Assembly (NCBI RefSeq): GCF_000003815.2
Contig: NC_049985.1
Span: forward strand, 315,678-379,677
From: Branchiostoma floridae
Lineage: Eukaryota; Chordata; Leptocardii; Amphioxiformes; Branchiostomatidae
DNA: 64,000 bases
Direction of reading: 5' to 3'
In this document: positions 14,901 to 23,547 of the stretch, one piece after another
Position numbering within the stretch: position 1 is the stretch's first letter
How the letters are laid out: every line of letters begins with the position of its first letter
Translations under genes and position numbers: made by a program
Notes under the pieces: model-generated
Seen by the model: the letters and a program-made list of their open reading frames with translations, nothing else
What the model was told of the DNA's origin: nothing
Databases searched by the model: none

Positions 14901-15450
14901 TGCTGAAAGTTCATAGCTGGTTCCATAGAACCTTGATTAGTTGATAGTGTATTCTGTGAGCAGATTTTGTAGGGACCGTAACAAACTTTTGCCTACATTG
15001 TGCCTGTGTGTCGTTGGATGACTCAGGCCCAGCTCTAAAGCAGCTGAATGATCAAAGCTGGTTCTACAGATTGAACCATAGTGTATTCTGTAAGCGGATT
15101 TTGTACGGACTGTAGCTAACTCTTGCCTACGTTGTACCTTTTCCAGCGACTACGTTACGCCTGTGAGTGTTCAGACGGCTGGGACCTGGAGCCCAGCTCA
15201 AAAACTGCTGAAAGTTCACAGTTAGTTCGTGTATTCTGTAAGAAGCTTTTGTAGGCACTTTAACTAACTGTTGCCTATGTTATACCTTTTCCAGCGGCTA
15301 CGTTACGCCTGTGAGTCGTCTGACGACTGGGGCCCGGCTCTGGTGAACGCCAGCAGTGCCACATCCTCCCAGTCAGACGAAGCGGAGAAGAAGATCCCCC
15401 TGGAAGACACGGAAGGAAAGGGCAGCTCCACCTACATATCCACCATCTAA
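8980..15450 (+). CDS. SLC6 family Na+/Cl- dependent transporter, 3' eleven exons
   Basis: Model: 8980-9199, 9489-9621, 9985-10119, 10519-10622, 11076-11200, 11851-11963, 12424-12555, 13043-13142, 13423-13523, 14642-14809, 15295-15450. All junctions are GT-AG and phases agree through 494 codons to a TAA stop. The product covers transmembrane helices 3 to 12 of the SLC6 (neurotransmitter:sodium symporter) fold. Visible signatures are 'YYNVIIAW' with '[10 protein letters not shown]', a glycosylation-rich extracellular loop 2 (NCT, NHS and NVT sequons), the TM6 segment 'SLGIAFGG' with 'ASYNKFNNN', 'FVAYPEAL', and '[10 protein letters not shown]'. Family members move amino acids, GABA, monoamines or osmolytes into cells using the Na+ gradient. 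The substrate cannot be read here because the TM1 half of the binding site lies upstream, though the C-terminal half resembles glycine and amino-acid carriers. The N-terminal exons are not in the window. Most introns from exon 5 onward hold partial exon copies, listed separately. Confidence 0.93.
11545..11760 (+). repeat. Two truncated copies of SLC6 exon 11851-11963
   Basis: Copies at 11545-11611 and 11694-11760 each have a pyrimidine tract, an AG acceptor and the first 67 nt of the exon ('GTGTTTGTTGCGTACCC' is intact). Both break off at the same base, after 'CTGTGGTC', and continue into 'TTGTGTTTGTG' with no donor site. The first copy would meet a stop soon after the break. They are pseudo-exons with potentially functional acceptors in the intron before the full exon. 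Confidence 0.9.
12086..12361 (+). repeat. Two truncated copies of SLC6 exon 12424-12555
   Basis: The copy at 12290-12361 keeps the acceptor and about 71 nt of the exon almost unchanged and then diverges. The copy at 12086-12127 keeps the acceptor 'ccccctgtag' and about 40 nt with several substitutions. Neither ends in a donor. The graded divergence suggests repeated events of different age. Confidence 0.88.
13145..13271 (+). repeat. (GT)n/(G)n tract and partial copy of SLC6 exon 13043-13142
   Basis: Directly after the donor at 13143 comes a GT-rich tract and a run of about ten G. At about 13210-13271 the 3' half of the exon is then repeated (Val-Leu-Ala-Phe-Phe-Met through Trp-Val-Tyr-Gly). 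The copy's donor is changed from GGTAAG to GGGAAG, so it should not splice. Here the copy lies downstream of the exon, unlike the other introns. Confidence 0.8.
14047..14641 (+). repeat. Five truncated copies of SLC6 exon 14642-14809, about 123-bp unit
   Basis: Copies start just after AG acceptors at 14047, 14165, 14272, 14396 and 14519. Each has roughly 60 to 90 nt of the exon ('TGCATGTGCCTGCGTACTAC' core) and then 15-35 nt of intron-like sequence ending in a new pyrimidine tract and AG. The last two spacings are both 123 bp, a multiple of three, so the copies at 14396 and 14519 read in frame into the full exon. The copy at 14165 has a small internal deletion. Similarity rises toward the true exon, as expected for a growing or homogenising minisatellite. 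Confidence 0.92.
14845..15215 (+). repeat. Degenerate copies of the start of the last SLC6 exon
   Basis: Three blocks (about 14848, 14990 and 15147) resemble the 5' part of the final exon at 15295. The block at 15147 keeps the acceptor 'ttttccag', the 'CGACTACGTTACGCCTGTGAG' start and the Asp-Gly-Trp region, then drifts into intron. The other two are more decayed. Each is followed by a related 'gctgaaagttca' segment, giving a unit of roughly 145 bp. Confidence 0.75.
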
Positions 15451-17851
15451 CCCCTGGCTAACATGTGTGAATGGGAAAGATGTACCTTACTCCTGATAGC
15501 ACTATTTCAGTATCTTGAGGATAATATATTGCTTAGTGATAAGGTTGTTCAGATTTGCCTACCGTAGAGACTGCTTGAAAGGCTTCGAAAGCAGACAAAT
15601 GTACTTCTAGAATGACCCTTGAAAAGAAAACCATTTTGGCCCAACTTTGAAAGCTTTTCAGTAGCTACATTTTCGCCGCAAAAAGTTATAAAATGAACCA
15701 TATACATTAAAAAAAACCTTTGAAAGGAAAACAGGATATGTTTAAACCAGTTTGGATGATCTAGAATTAACACACATGTAAGAAAGTCTACAAAACATTC
15801 TTTTACTAGTTGTGAACAACAAGTTGAGTGAAATCTGATAAGGGAAAGAGAAAACACTGGAGATAAGTCGAGATAAAACTCGAACGTTGTAAAATTTACA
15901 AGAACTGTACTTATTTATATCTCAAGCAAACCGGGTTTGTCGAGGAAGAAGTAATGTTGCCCCCTCCCCCCAAGGAAGACATGAAATGTCTTAGGAAAGA
16001 AAGCTTGAATGTGATGTGAAGAATGCAGAAGCAGCTCTGCGAACGTTGTGGTTCATTTTGAACCGGCAAGTTCCCGACCCCCCATATTGGGGCGACCCTT
16101 AGGCAGGGTGTCGTCCGGAGACTGTCCTATTTCTGTACTAAAACTGTTCTGTTTATTTGAGCCTCAGTCTATATTATACTCTGCATGAAACCTCTGCAGG
16201 CTGCTTTTATTATTGGGTGGGCAGATTACCCTCCCTTTGCAGCAAGGGGCTGAATTGTGAGGAGCTTACAATAGGCAGGGCTAAATCGCAAGGGTCTGGA
16301 GCGAGCTGACTTTTGACTTTTCATCGAAGTCATGAGGGAAGATGGAAGATACAAAATGAGACAAATCTACAGAAAGGTTCATTGCTCTGCTGAGAAACTT
16401 GCATGTAGACCAAGTTGGTACTGTTTAGGTTATGTAATCGGTCCGGGGTGGGTGAACTTTGACCACAAGAAAACAAATATAGATTCCCTACAAAAATATA
16501 GGGATACGATAATGACTATTAGAACCATGGGATCCGATGCTTTGTAGTCTATCTTTGCAAGAGGCCACAAAAGTGTTCAGTCTTGCATCTCAAATCTTTA
16601 CTTCATTGTAAAATTAGTAAAACCTTTTTTCATATGGATAAGGTTTGACTCGACTGGTACAAAAAAGAAAACAGCATTCATTGGGCAATTTTAGTCCCAA
16701 ACACAAACTCAGTTGTGAGAAACGAGTAAGAAATTTGAATGTCTGAAAACTCCTGTAAAATGACTATATATGTCCTGGACGACACTCTACCCAAGTCTTT
16801 GTCTACATATACAGAAATAGCCTTTATTTTGTGGAATGTGTACCTCACTAGATCCAACTCTTTAAGATAAGCACTTATAGCACATAAGTTAAGAATCAAA
16901 ACCAGGGTCCAAATCTTAAGTAAGGCTTAAGTGAGTGTGTGATGTGATGTGACAGGAAGACACGTAAATCTTAGACGCTTTTATAAGAAACTTTCATGTT
17001 CTTGAGAGCATATTGTATACATAACATGCCTGTTTTGCCAAGAATATGTGCAGGGAAGTTGATTGGATTATGCTAACATCATATCCGTGTGCGAAACTTA
17101 TATTTTTTGGTATTCGATCAGAAGGAATCATGGAAACGGCACTGGAAATTGCAGAGTTGAATATTGCAAAGTTGTATACAGTATTGCGTTCCTTTGCCAT
17201 GCACATTCAATGCAGTGATCTACTGTGCAAATAGCCAAAAATAGGCAGCTTGTTCCCAGTATTTATTTTTTTGCTTAGCAGTTTGCTTCCTAGTGATGTG
17301 ATGCACAAAAAGCTTGACGCTTGTGAGTCTTGAGATCGATGGTTAAAAGTGGAACTAGAGTACTGCTACTCTGGCTAGCTTGTTTTCTGATCCCAATAAC
17401 TGTTATGCTGCCTGTTGCAGTGCCATAACTACATTGTATATATATGTAGAAGTTTATGCATAGAACTGTGTGAGTTCCACAAATTTTAGGTCTGCAAAAT
17501 TTGTACGTACGTCTTGTGTACATTAGTGGCTGCAATTAGCATGAAAGTACATCTGTGTTCAGCTCGGCAAAACGCAATATGAGACGAATTCTGAACTGTG
17601 AAATTCCAATACCAAAAGATTTGGATGCATCCAAATGTTCAACTTTGTGCGATCCTTTGTCCTCAAGGAGTGACTCTACTACTGTCTTATGATCCACTGT
17701 TCAAGCAACTTCATCTTTTTCTTTAGCCAAGAAACTACATGATCCAATTCATTCATATGTTCAGGATTTGTTTCGGAAATGGCCAATGCTCTGTAACACA
17801 TTTTTACAACCACTTTCTGCTTCAACCGACATAGTCATCGCTGCACTCTAT
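15451..17851. other. No gene recognised; 3' flank of SLC6 gene
   Basis: This presumably starts with the SLC6 3' untranslated region. I see no canonical AATAAA close to the stop. The rest is AT-rich non-coding sequence with no domain-bearing frame on either strand. Confidence 0.5.
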
Positions 17852-17859
17852 GTCTTTAT

Positions 17860-18178
17860 CAGGGCTCTAGCCAGCCTCTGTTTTTCCGTCAATTGACGGA
17901 AATTTGCTGCATGTGACAGAAAATTTTTTTAACAAATCCGTCAACCTTTACGGACAAAAATTCTTGGTGGAAACTACAGGCGGCTTGGGGACGCTGTCCA
18001 CGGTCGTAAAAGCCACACACTGTTTGTCTTGCTATTGTTATGATTGTTGACAATGTGTGTCTGCCCCCTTTCGCATACGATAATCTCATTAAAAACCCAT
18101 TGTCACGGTCTCAGTTCCATCTTTCTAACTTAATTTTCTTAATTTAACTTAACTAAAATTGAGCTGGCTAGAGCCCTG
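17860..18178. mobile_element. Non-autonomous hAT-type MITE with 8-bp target duplication
   Basis: The 319-bp element is bounded by perfect 16-bp terminal inverted repeats: CAGGGCTCTAGCCAGC at 17860-17875 and its complement at 18163-18178. It is flanked by an 8-bp duplication with one mismatch, gtctttat (17852-17859) and gtctttac (18179-18186). An 8-bp duplication and termini beginning CAGGG are typical of hAT elements. It has no transposase frame. Confidence 0.85.
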
Positions 18179-18628
18179 GTCTTTACAGACCTTTTGTCCT
18201 CACTGTAGTACCCAGAGCTTGCTTTGTCCACCCTTTGTTTTGAGAGTAACGTTCAGTCTTTTTTCTCTCCCCGATGTGTTTCTCTGTGTTCCTCACCTTT
18301 CCCTTCCCAACAACAGAATCCACAGGCAGTTCAACCGGCCTCCTGAGAGAGGGCTACCGGATAGACGTAGAGGCTTACATCTGACCTTTGACATCTGACC
18401 CTTCTGATCTCCAAGCAGATGTAAGAAACCAGCTCGTTCTTGCTGTTTTACGGTTATAATAAAGGGATTGTTTATTTGTGTTTTGATCAAAGAAGTTGCT
18501 GACCCGACCACACACGGACCCACCAGGGTCAGCTTAATTAGCTACAGGCAGGCGGGACAATCCGGGGCTCATTCCCGGACCGCCCTTCAAAGCGTGCGGA
18601 CGCGAAACCTCTTCTCTCTCCAAGCGCG

Positions 18629-19606
18629 ATGGCCGAGTTCGATTTTGCAGAATGGTCCCAGGCAGCGAAGCTGACCCCAGCTACGGTCAAGGCCTTGGCC
18701 AAGGCCGAACTTGCGGAGAAGGAAGCCCTTCTGTGTGTTACTACCGACATGCTGCAAATACTGGATCTCTCTGTTGGCCAGTACGCCCTGCTATGCAGGG
18801 CAACCACTAAACTGCAAGCGGCGGCCGGGGCAGCGAAGCCCGCCAAGACCAAGGCGACAGTCACCCTGGATGACCTGAAAGCGGACAAGGAGCTGTCCGA
18901 CCTCCTGTCCCAGGTGGAAGGACTCGACGGTCTCCTGACGGACGGCGCAGCGGCAGCTCAGCAGACCGGTGACGACCAGGCGTCTTTTTACCTGCACAAC
19001 AGCGCCCCAAAGCAAGGTGAGAAACCCCTACTTATACCGGAGTTCGTGGACTCCTTCACCCAGCCTGAGAACGACCACGAGATTGCACGCGACGGTCAGA
19101 CGTCCATCATACTGCGGACCAGCCGCTCCCGCCCAAAGCTGGAGTCGATCAAAATCCCCGCGTGGTCGGCTGCCAATGCTAAGATCATGGCCGCGCTTAT
19201 CCGCGCCGGAAAAATCTCCAACAAGCAGGACATCGAGGACTACCTCGCATATACGGTGAAAGTGTCCGAGTTGTTCGAGGTGTACGACGTACCGTCTGTC
19301 ATGTTGTACGACAACCAGTACAGAATCCTACAGAACCGTAACGGTTTTCGCTGGGGAAGGGATTCCGAGCACCTACACTCCCGCTTTCTGCGGATCCGGA
19401 TGGTGCCCACGTCGAGGCCCCAGCAGCGCAAGACCACAACATCCCGCGCGAAGACTTCAGACGGCCAGGAGATCTGCCTGAACTTTCAGAACCCCGGAGG
19501 ATGCAGGCGACCGGCAGGCACATGTCAATATGCCCACGTGTGCATTACACCGGGTTGCGGCGAGTCACACCCACAGTGCGAACACGCCAGGAAGACCACT
19601 AAATAG
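18629..19606 (+). CDS. Gag-like protein of a DIRS-type retroelement
   Basis: This is an intact 325-codon frame. It shows an Ala/Lys-rich helical N-terminus (about residues 1-90), a central region with 'IPAWSAANAKIMAALI' near residue 175, and a C-terminal Cys/His cluster. The cluster is C-x-N-F-Q-N-P-G-G-C, then C-x-Y-A-H-V-C, C-G-E-S-H-P and C-x-H, a CCCH-like nucleic-acid-binding motif seen in gag proteins of DIRS-like elements. It is followed after six bases by the RT frame. Base composition is GC-richer than the flanks, as for a recently arrived element. Other possibilities are a Gypsy-like gag, but the CCCH cluster and the RT start favour DIRS. Confidence 0.75.
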   Translation: MAEFDFAEWSQAAKLTPATVKALAKAELAEKEALLCVTTDMLQILDLSVGQYALLCRATTKLQAAAGAAKPAKTKATVTLDDLKADKELSDLLSQVEGLDGLLTDGAAAAQQTGDDQASFYLHNSAPKQGEKPLLIPEFVDSFTQPENDHEIARDGQTSIILRTSRSRPKLESIKIPAWSAANAKIMAALIRAGKISNKQDIEDYLAYTVKVSELFEVYDVPSVMLYDNQYRILQNRNGFRWGRDSEHLHSRFLRIRMVPTSRPQQRKTTTSRAKTSDGQEICLNFQNPGGCRRPAGTCQYAHVCITPGCGESHPQCEHARKTTK

Positions 19607-19612
19607 CAACTC

Positions 19613-20052
19613 ATGGACAGTCCATTAAACCTGGCAACATGGGAAACAGAACTGCGAAATGACAAGGACCAAGAGTTCCTCTTAGACGGACTATCAAATG
19701 GCTTCAAAATTCTACCGGCAACCAGCGACATTACCCAAGTAGAGTGCGACAACTACAAATCTGCTACAGACCCAGCTCATCGCGGTAAAGTGGAAGCGCA
19801 ACTTAAGGAAGAGATGCGGAAAGGGAATTATGAACTGAGTCGAACAAAACCAGCCATAGTCAGTGCTCTCGGCGCCATCCCGAAAAAGGGTTCTGACGAT
19901 ATAAGACTGATCCATGACTGCAGCAGACCTGAAGGCTTCGCCCTGAACGACTACGCCGAGGCGGAGCGCTTCAGCTACCAGACACTAGACGACGCAGTAA
20001 AAATGCTACAACAAGGTTCCTACATGGCCAAAATAGACTTAAAGAGCGCCTA
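19613..20052 (+). pseudogene. Truncated reverse transcriptase (DIRS-like), N-terminal part only
   Basis: The frame opens at ATG 19613 and encodes the finger region of a reverse transcriptase: 'GAIPKKGSDDIRLIHDCSRP', then a 'YQTLDDAV' helix and 'YMAKIDLKSAY'. The last motif holds the first catalytic aspartate region. Immediately after Ala-Tyr the sequence switches to the 392-bp repeat, so the palm (the YxDD box), RNase H and recombinase are missing. The frame continues to a stop at 20125 only by chance. The protein cannot be active. Confidence 0.85.
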
Positions 20053-20749
20053 CTGCCCCCTTTCGCATACGATAATCTCATTAAAAACCCATTGTCACGG
20101 TCTCAGTTCCATCTTTCTAACTTAATTTTCTTAATTTAACTTAACTAAAATTGAGCTGGCTAGAGCCCTGGTCTTTACAGACCTTTTGTCCTCACTGTAG
20201 TACCCAGAGCTTGCTTTGTCCACCCTTTGTTTTGAGAGTAACGTTCAGTCTTTTTTCTCTCCCCGATGTGTTTCTCTGTGTTCCTCACCTTTCCCTTCCC
20301 AACAACAGAATCCACAGGCAGTTCAACCGGCCTCCTGAGAGAGGGCTACCGGATAGACGTAGAGGCTTACATCTGACCTTTGACATCTGACCCTTCTGAT
20401 CTCCAAGCAGATGTAAGAAACCAGCTCGTTCTTGCTGTTTTACGAGCCATTAAAGAAACCATTTCATGTTCGTCCCTCAAAATGAAGAAAACAGCATCTT
20501 CAAAGGAAATTCCTTGAGCATTTGGCGGTCGACAAAAATCTTTAATCAGCCAAAATAGGAGGACGTAAAAAATTGAGAGCTAGACACAGCCTTTGCTTGT
20601 TGTTGCTGGAGACTTGCAGTCTTCTAGGATTACCATTTTTCTCCTTCATCTGAATGATACCTTACATCTGCTTGAAGATTATGGATCCCCTCCCTATATA
20701 GAGTTGGCGGCCATTCATTCACCTCTAAATCAGGAGTTCAGGTATCTCT

Positions 20750-20803
20750 GTCACCATGGTAACCAGTCTATCGCCATGGAAACCAATCTATCACCATGGT
20801 AAC
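20750..20803. promoter_or_regulatory. Three phased X-box-like palindromes
   Basis: GTCACCATGGTAAC (20750), ATCGCCATGGAAAC (20770) and ATCACCATGGTAAC (20790) are spaced exactly 20 bp apart. They match the palindromic RFX-binding X-box (two GTNRCC-type half-sites around AT). They could also be just a short tandem repeat. No promoter or gene start is visible nearby. Confidence 0.35.
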
Positions 20804-22592
20804 CAACAGTTGATAGTCCAAAATTAGCTGATACATGTACCTGTTTTCCTGCCTTGGAGGTGTTGGCTACCAAGCTTATGAGGGTCTGGCCAATGAAAGG
20901 GGAAATGCAATTTTGTCAGGCTGTGTTTGACCAATCTGTAAGGATTCCTTTGCTGTATGTTGTGGACTGTGTTTTTTGCCAACCCTACTTCTACACCTGT
21001 ACCTCAGCCTTCCAAGGGTTACTCTTGAGCACTCCACATTTTGACCTCGGCTTTCGTAGGGTTAAGAGTTTGGCTGAAGCAAGTCGATCCATTTGTGCCA
21101 AGTCTTCTTATATTTAGTTTGTATCGCTCTGCTGCTATCCTTGTTATTATAGTCTTAGTATCTCTTAGTTTAAAGACAGTCCTTTGCTGCACATGAAAGG
21201 TGTAAGGTTTTGACACATTTATGGAAATGAGGACGTGTACAAATTTGTTGCTATATCATAGTTGCGAAAGGCTGTCACAAATTTTTGTCACATAAATGAA
21301 ATGTTCCTTTATTGGATGTAAAGTTGAAAGAATTGCTGTATTTTTTCATATTAAGATGTTAAGTTTGCTTTTTTTTTTAGTAGTAAGTGGCTTTGAACAC
21401 CAGGGTTGATCTCTGCACATCATTTATATGATTGTTCACTGTAAGACCTTTAGTAAGGAATATGTTTAAGTACAATCCTTGATGTGAAGTCTAAGAGTGT
21501 TGTCCTTATTAATTCAATCGGCTGGAAAAAGAAATAAGCGATCAAAAACCAACCAAAAAAATCAGGAATGTGATGATTGTGGGATTTAGAGTTTCCCTTT
21601 ATTCAGATTTGTGCAGAAATAACTGCATAGCCTTATCCGTGGTGGATTATACTCAAGGAAAATTTATATGTTTAAGTACTAAGGCTGGTGTAAATGTATA
21701 TATTGAAAGATTCTACCAAATGAAGAATTGTGCTAAGGGTATGCAAAGTTTCGTCTCTTTGTCCCCATCTTGAAGATGTGATGTGAAGAAGATGATGTCA
21801 TGATGATAAGACATTTTTCATGGTGACTTAAGATTCTTTCCAGGAAGAACACTGAGTAAGAACCAAGTGAGAAACTCTGCATGACTCTTGATGCCCTTTC
21901 GAAGAATTTTATAAGTAAAATGTACTTAAACATTCTATCGTGTTGCGAGTTCTAGGAATTATCGGGCTCGCTTTATTACGTATGATTACTCAATGCTGTG
22001 CTAGTTGAAGCTATAGTGTATATGTTGGCTCAAATGTTTATTTTTTCAAGGCCTGGGAAGTCTGAGTCTTTCTGTAACTGACACTGTTTCTGTGTTGTTG
22101 TTTTCTTCGGAGATTGTCAGAAAAAAAAATTGTGTTCCCAAATCTAATGTTGGTCAGTTGATTTATTTATTTATGTATCTCAAATGTGTATACGATTATT
22201 GATTAACAATGACAAAAGACAGGTGTGTTAACAATTGCCAACCAAGACAATTGCTTTGTTTGAACTTGTCAGATTTCACATATCCAAAATCCACACCTAC
22301 TATCCCTGAAGAAAAACCAGACATTTTTTAGACTGTCCCCTATAGGTCCTGATTTTCGAGAAGAAAAAGTAAAAGTTGTATATTTGACGACATAAAGACT
22401 CAGACTACCCTCATGCTTATCCAAGTCATTCCTCTTCGTGCAAGTTTTGTGTTTACCAAGATAAGTTCGGAAGTATTTTTGGAAAGCTTTGTTGAGATCG
22501 TTGTCACTAGTTTGTTGCATTAAAAAAATATGAGCACAATGTGACTGTGTGATGGTCCTCTGTGTTTCGGGTGAATCTGGACCAGGTATTTT

Positions 22593-22795
22593 TTGCCAAA
22601 AAGCGATTATACTGGCTATACAGATACGGAAGCTGGTGTGTTAAACTTAAAGGTTGGTAGGCTATGCGGATACAGAAGCTGGTGCATTATGCCAAAGGGC
22701 GGTTTTACTGCCTATACTGTAAGATACATAAAAATAGGTGTGTTATGCCGAAGGACGGTTATACTGGCTGTACAGGTATGGATACAATGACTTTT
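22593..22795. repeat. Degenerate tandem repeat, about 70-bp unit
   Basis: Three related units contain 'ggttatactggctat', 'gataca(g)aagctggtg' and 'gtgttatgccgaagg'. They diverge by substitutions and short indels. No function is visible. Confidence 0.6.
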
Positions 22796-23547
22796 AGATA
22801 GGTACAGATACAATGGTTTTAAAGTTTTATGGCCCATTTATCTTTTTTTTTTAGACAATACAGCACTTTGGTACAAACCACTTCAATGAAACTATGTTTT
22901 GAAGCAAGGTACAGGAACTGAATGTGTTTTTAAAGTTCATAGTGGTACAATGTACAAGTATATGGAAATGAGCTAAAGTTTCCCTACTCTTTGCAAAGGC
23001 CACTTTTATTTCACCCCCAGCGGAATTCATCATATTGCAGCTGGCGCAATATTCAACTCACCCGAACAAACACAAAATTGACGTTATCCTCTACCATTTA
23101 CCACAGTTTCAACCTCGCTTACATGCACGGAAGAATCTCTATAAGGCCGTGTTTATTTGATTATATGAATGACATCCATTGGGCAACTAAAACTGATGCG
23201 AGCGTACGAATAAAAAGTTTGACCAAGAAAGTTGCCTTCATTATGAAATTGGTTGGAAGGTTGAAGAAATGACAACAGAACAGTAGATTCTTCTTTCATA
23301 TCTTCTTTGACCTTGGAATATTCATGACGTTAGTATGCGTTTTTCGATAATTGATTTTGCCATCTTCGGCATATATTTGCTTACGATTTACAGTATACTG
23401 TATGGTTGAAAACTTTTTGTTTTATTTTTGGAAACGGCCGAAAATTAATGCGCACGTGGATGTCATCCATGTAATTAAATCAACATGGCCTAATACGGCT
23501 TTGTCAAGTACAAGGACACGTTACTTTATACCCGAACTACGTACTAT

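Larger units (their letters stand above)
18061..20444. repeat. 392-bp direct repeats flanking a retroelement fragment
   Basis: 18061-18452 and 20053-20444 appear identical base for base by eye. The left copy starts inside the hAT MITE and continues past its right end; the right copy starts abruptly inside a reverse transcriptase codon run. Between them, 18453-20052 carries gag and a truncated RT. The repeat is therefore not a retroelement terminal repeat, since it includes part of an unrelated MITE. It looks like either a tandem duplication of a 1992-bp unit or an assembly join. Confidence 0.88.
20445..23547. other. No gene recognised
   Basis: No domain-bearing frame is visible. The stretch contains a three-copy 20-bp motif (20750-20803) and a degenerate tandem repeat of about 70 bp (22593-22795). 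Otherwise it is AT-rich non-coding DNA between the retroelement and the FolB-FolK gene, whose 3' end faces it. Confidence 0.5.

Noticed and set aside
18159..20390. Two identical 79-codon open frames at 18159-18398 and 20151-20390
   Set aside because: They lie inside the 392-bp direct repeats, have no known domain and start inside the hAT MITE. They are chance frames duplicated with the DNA.
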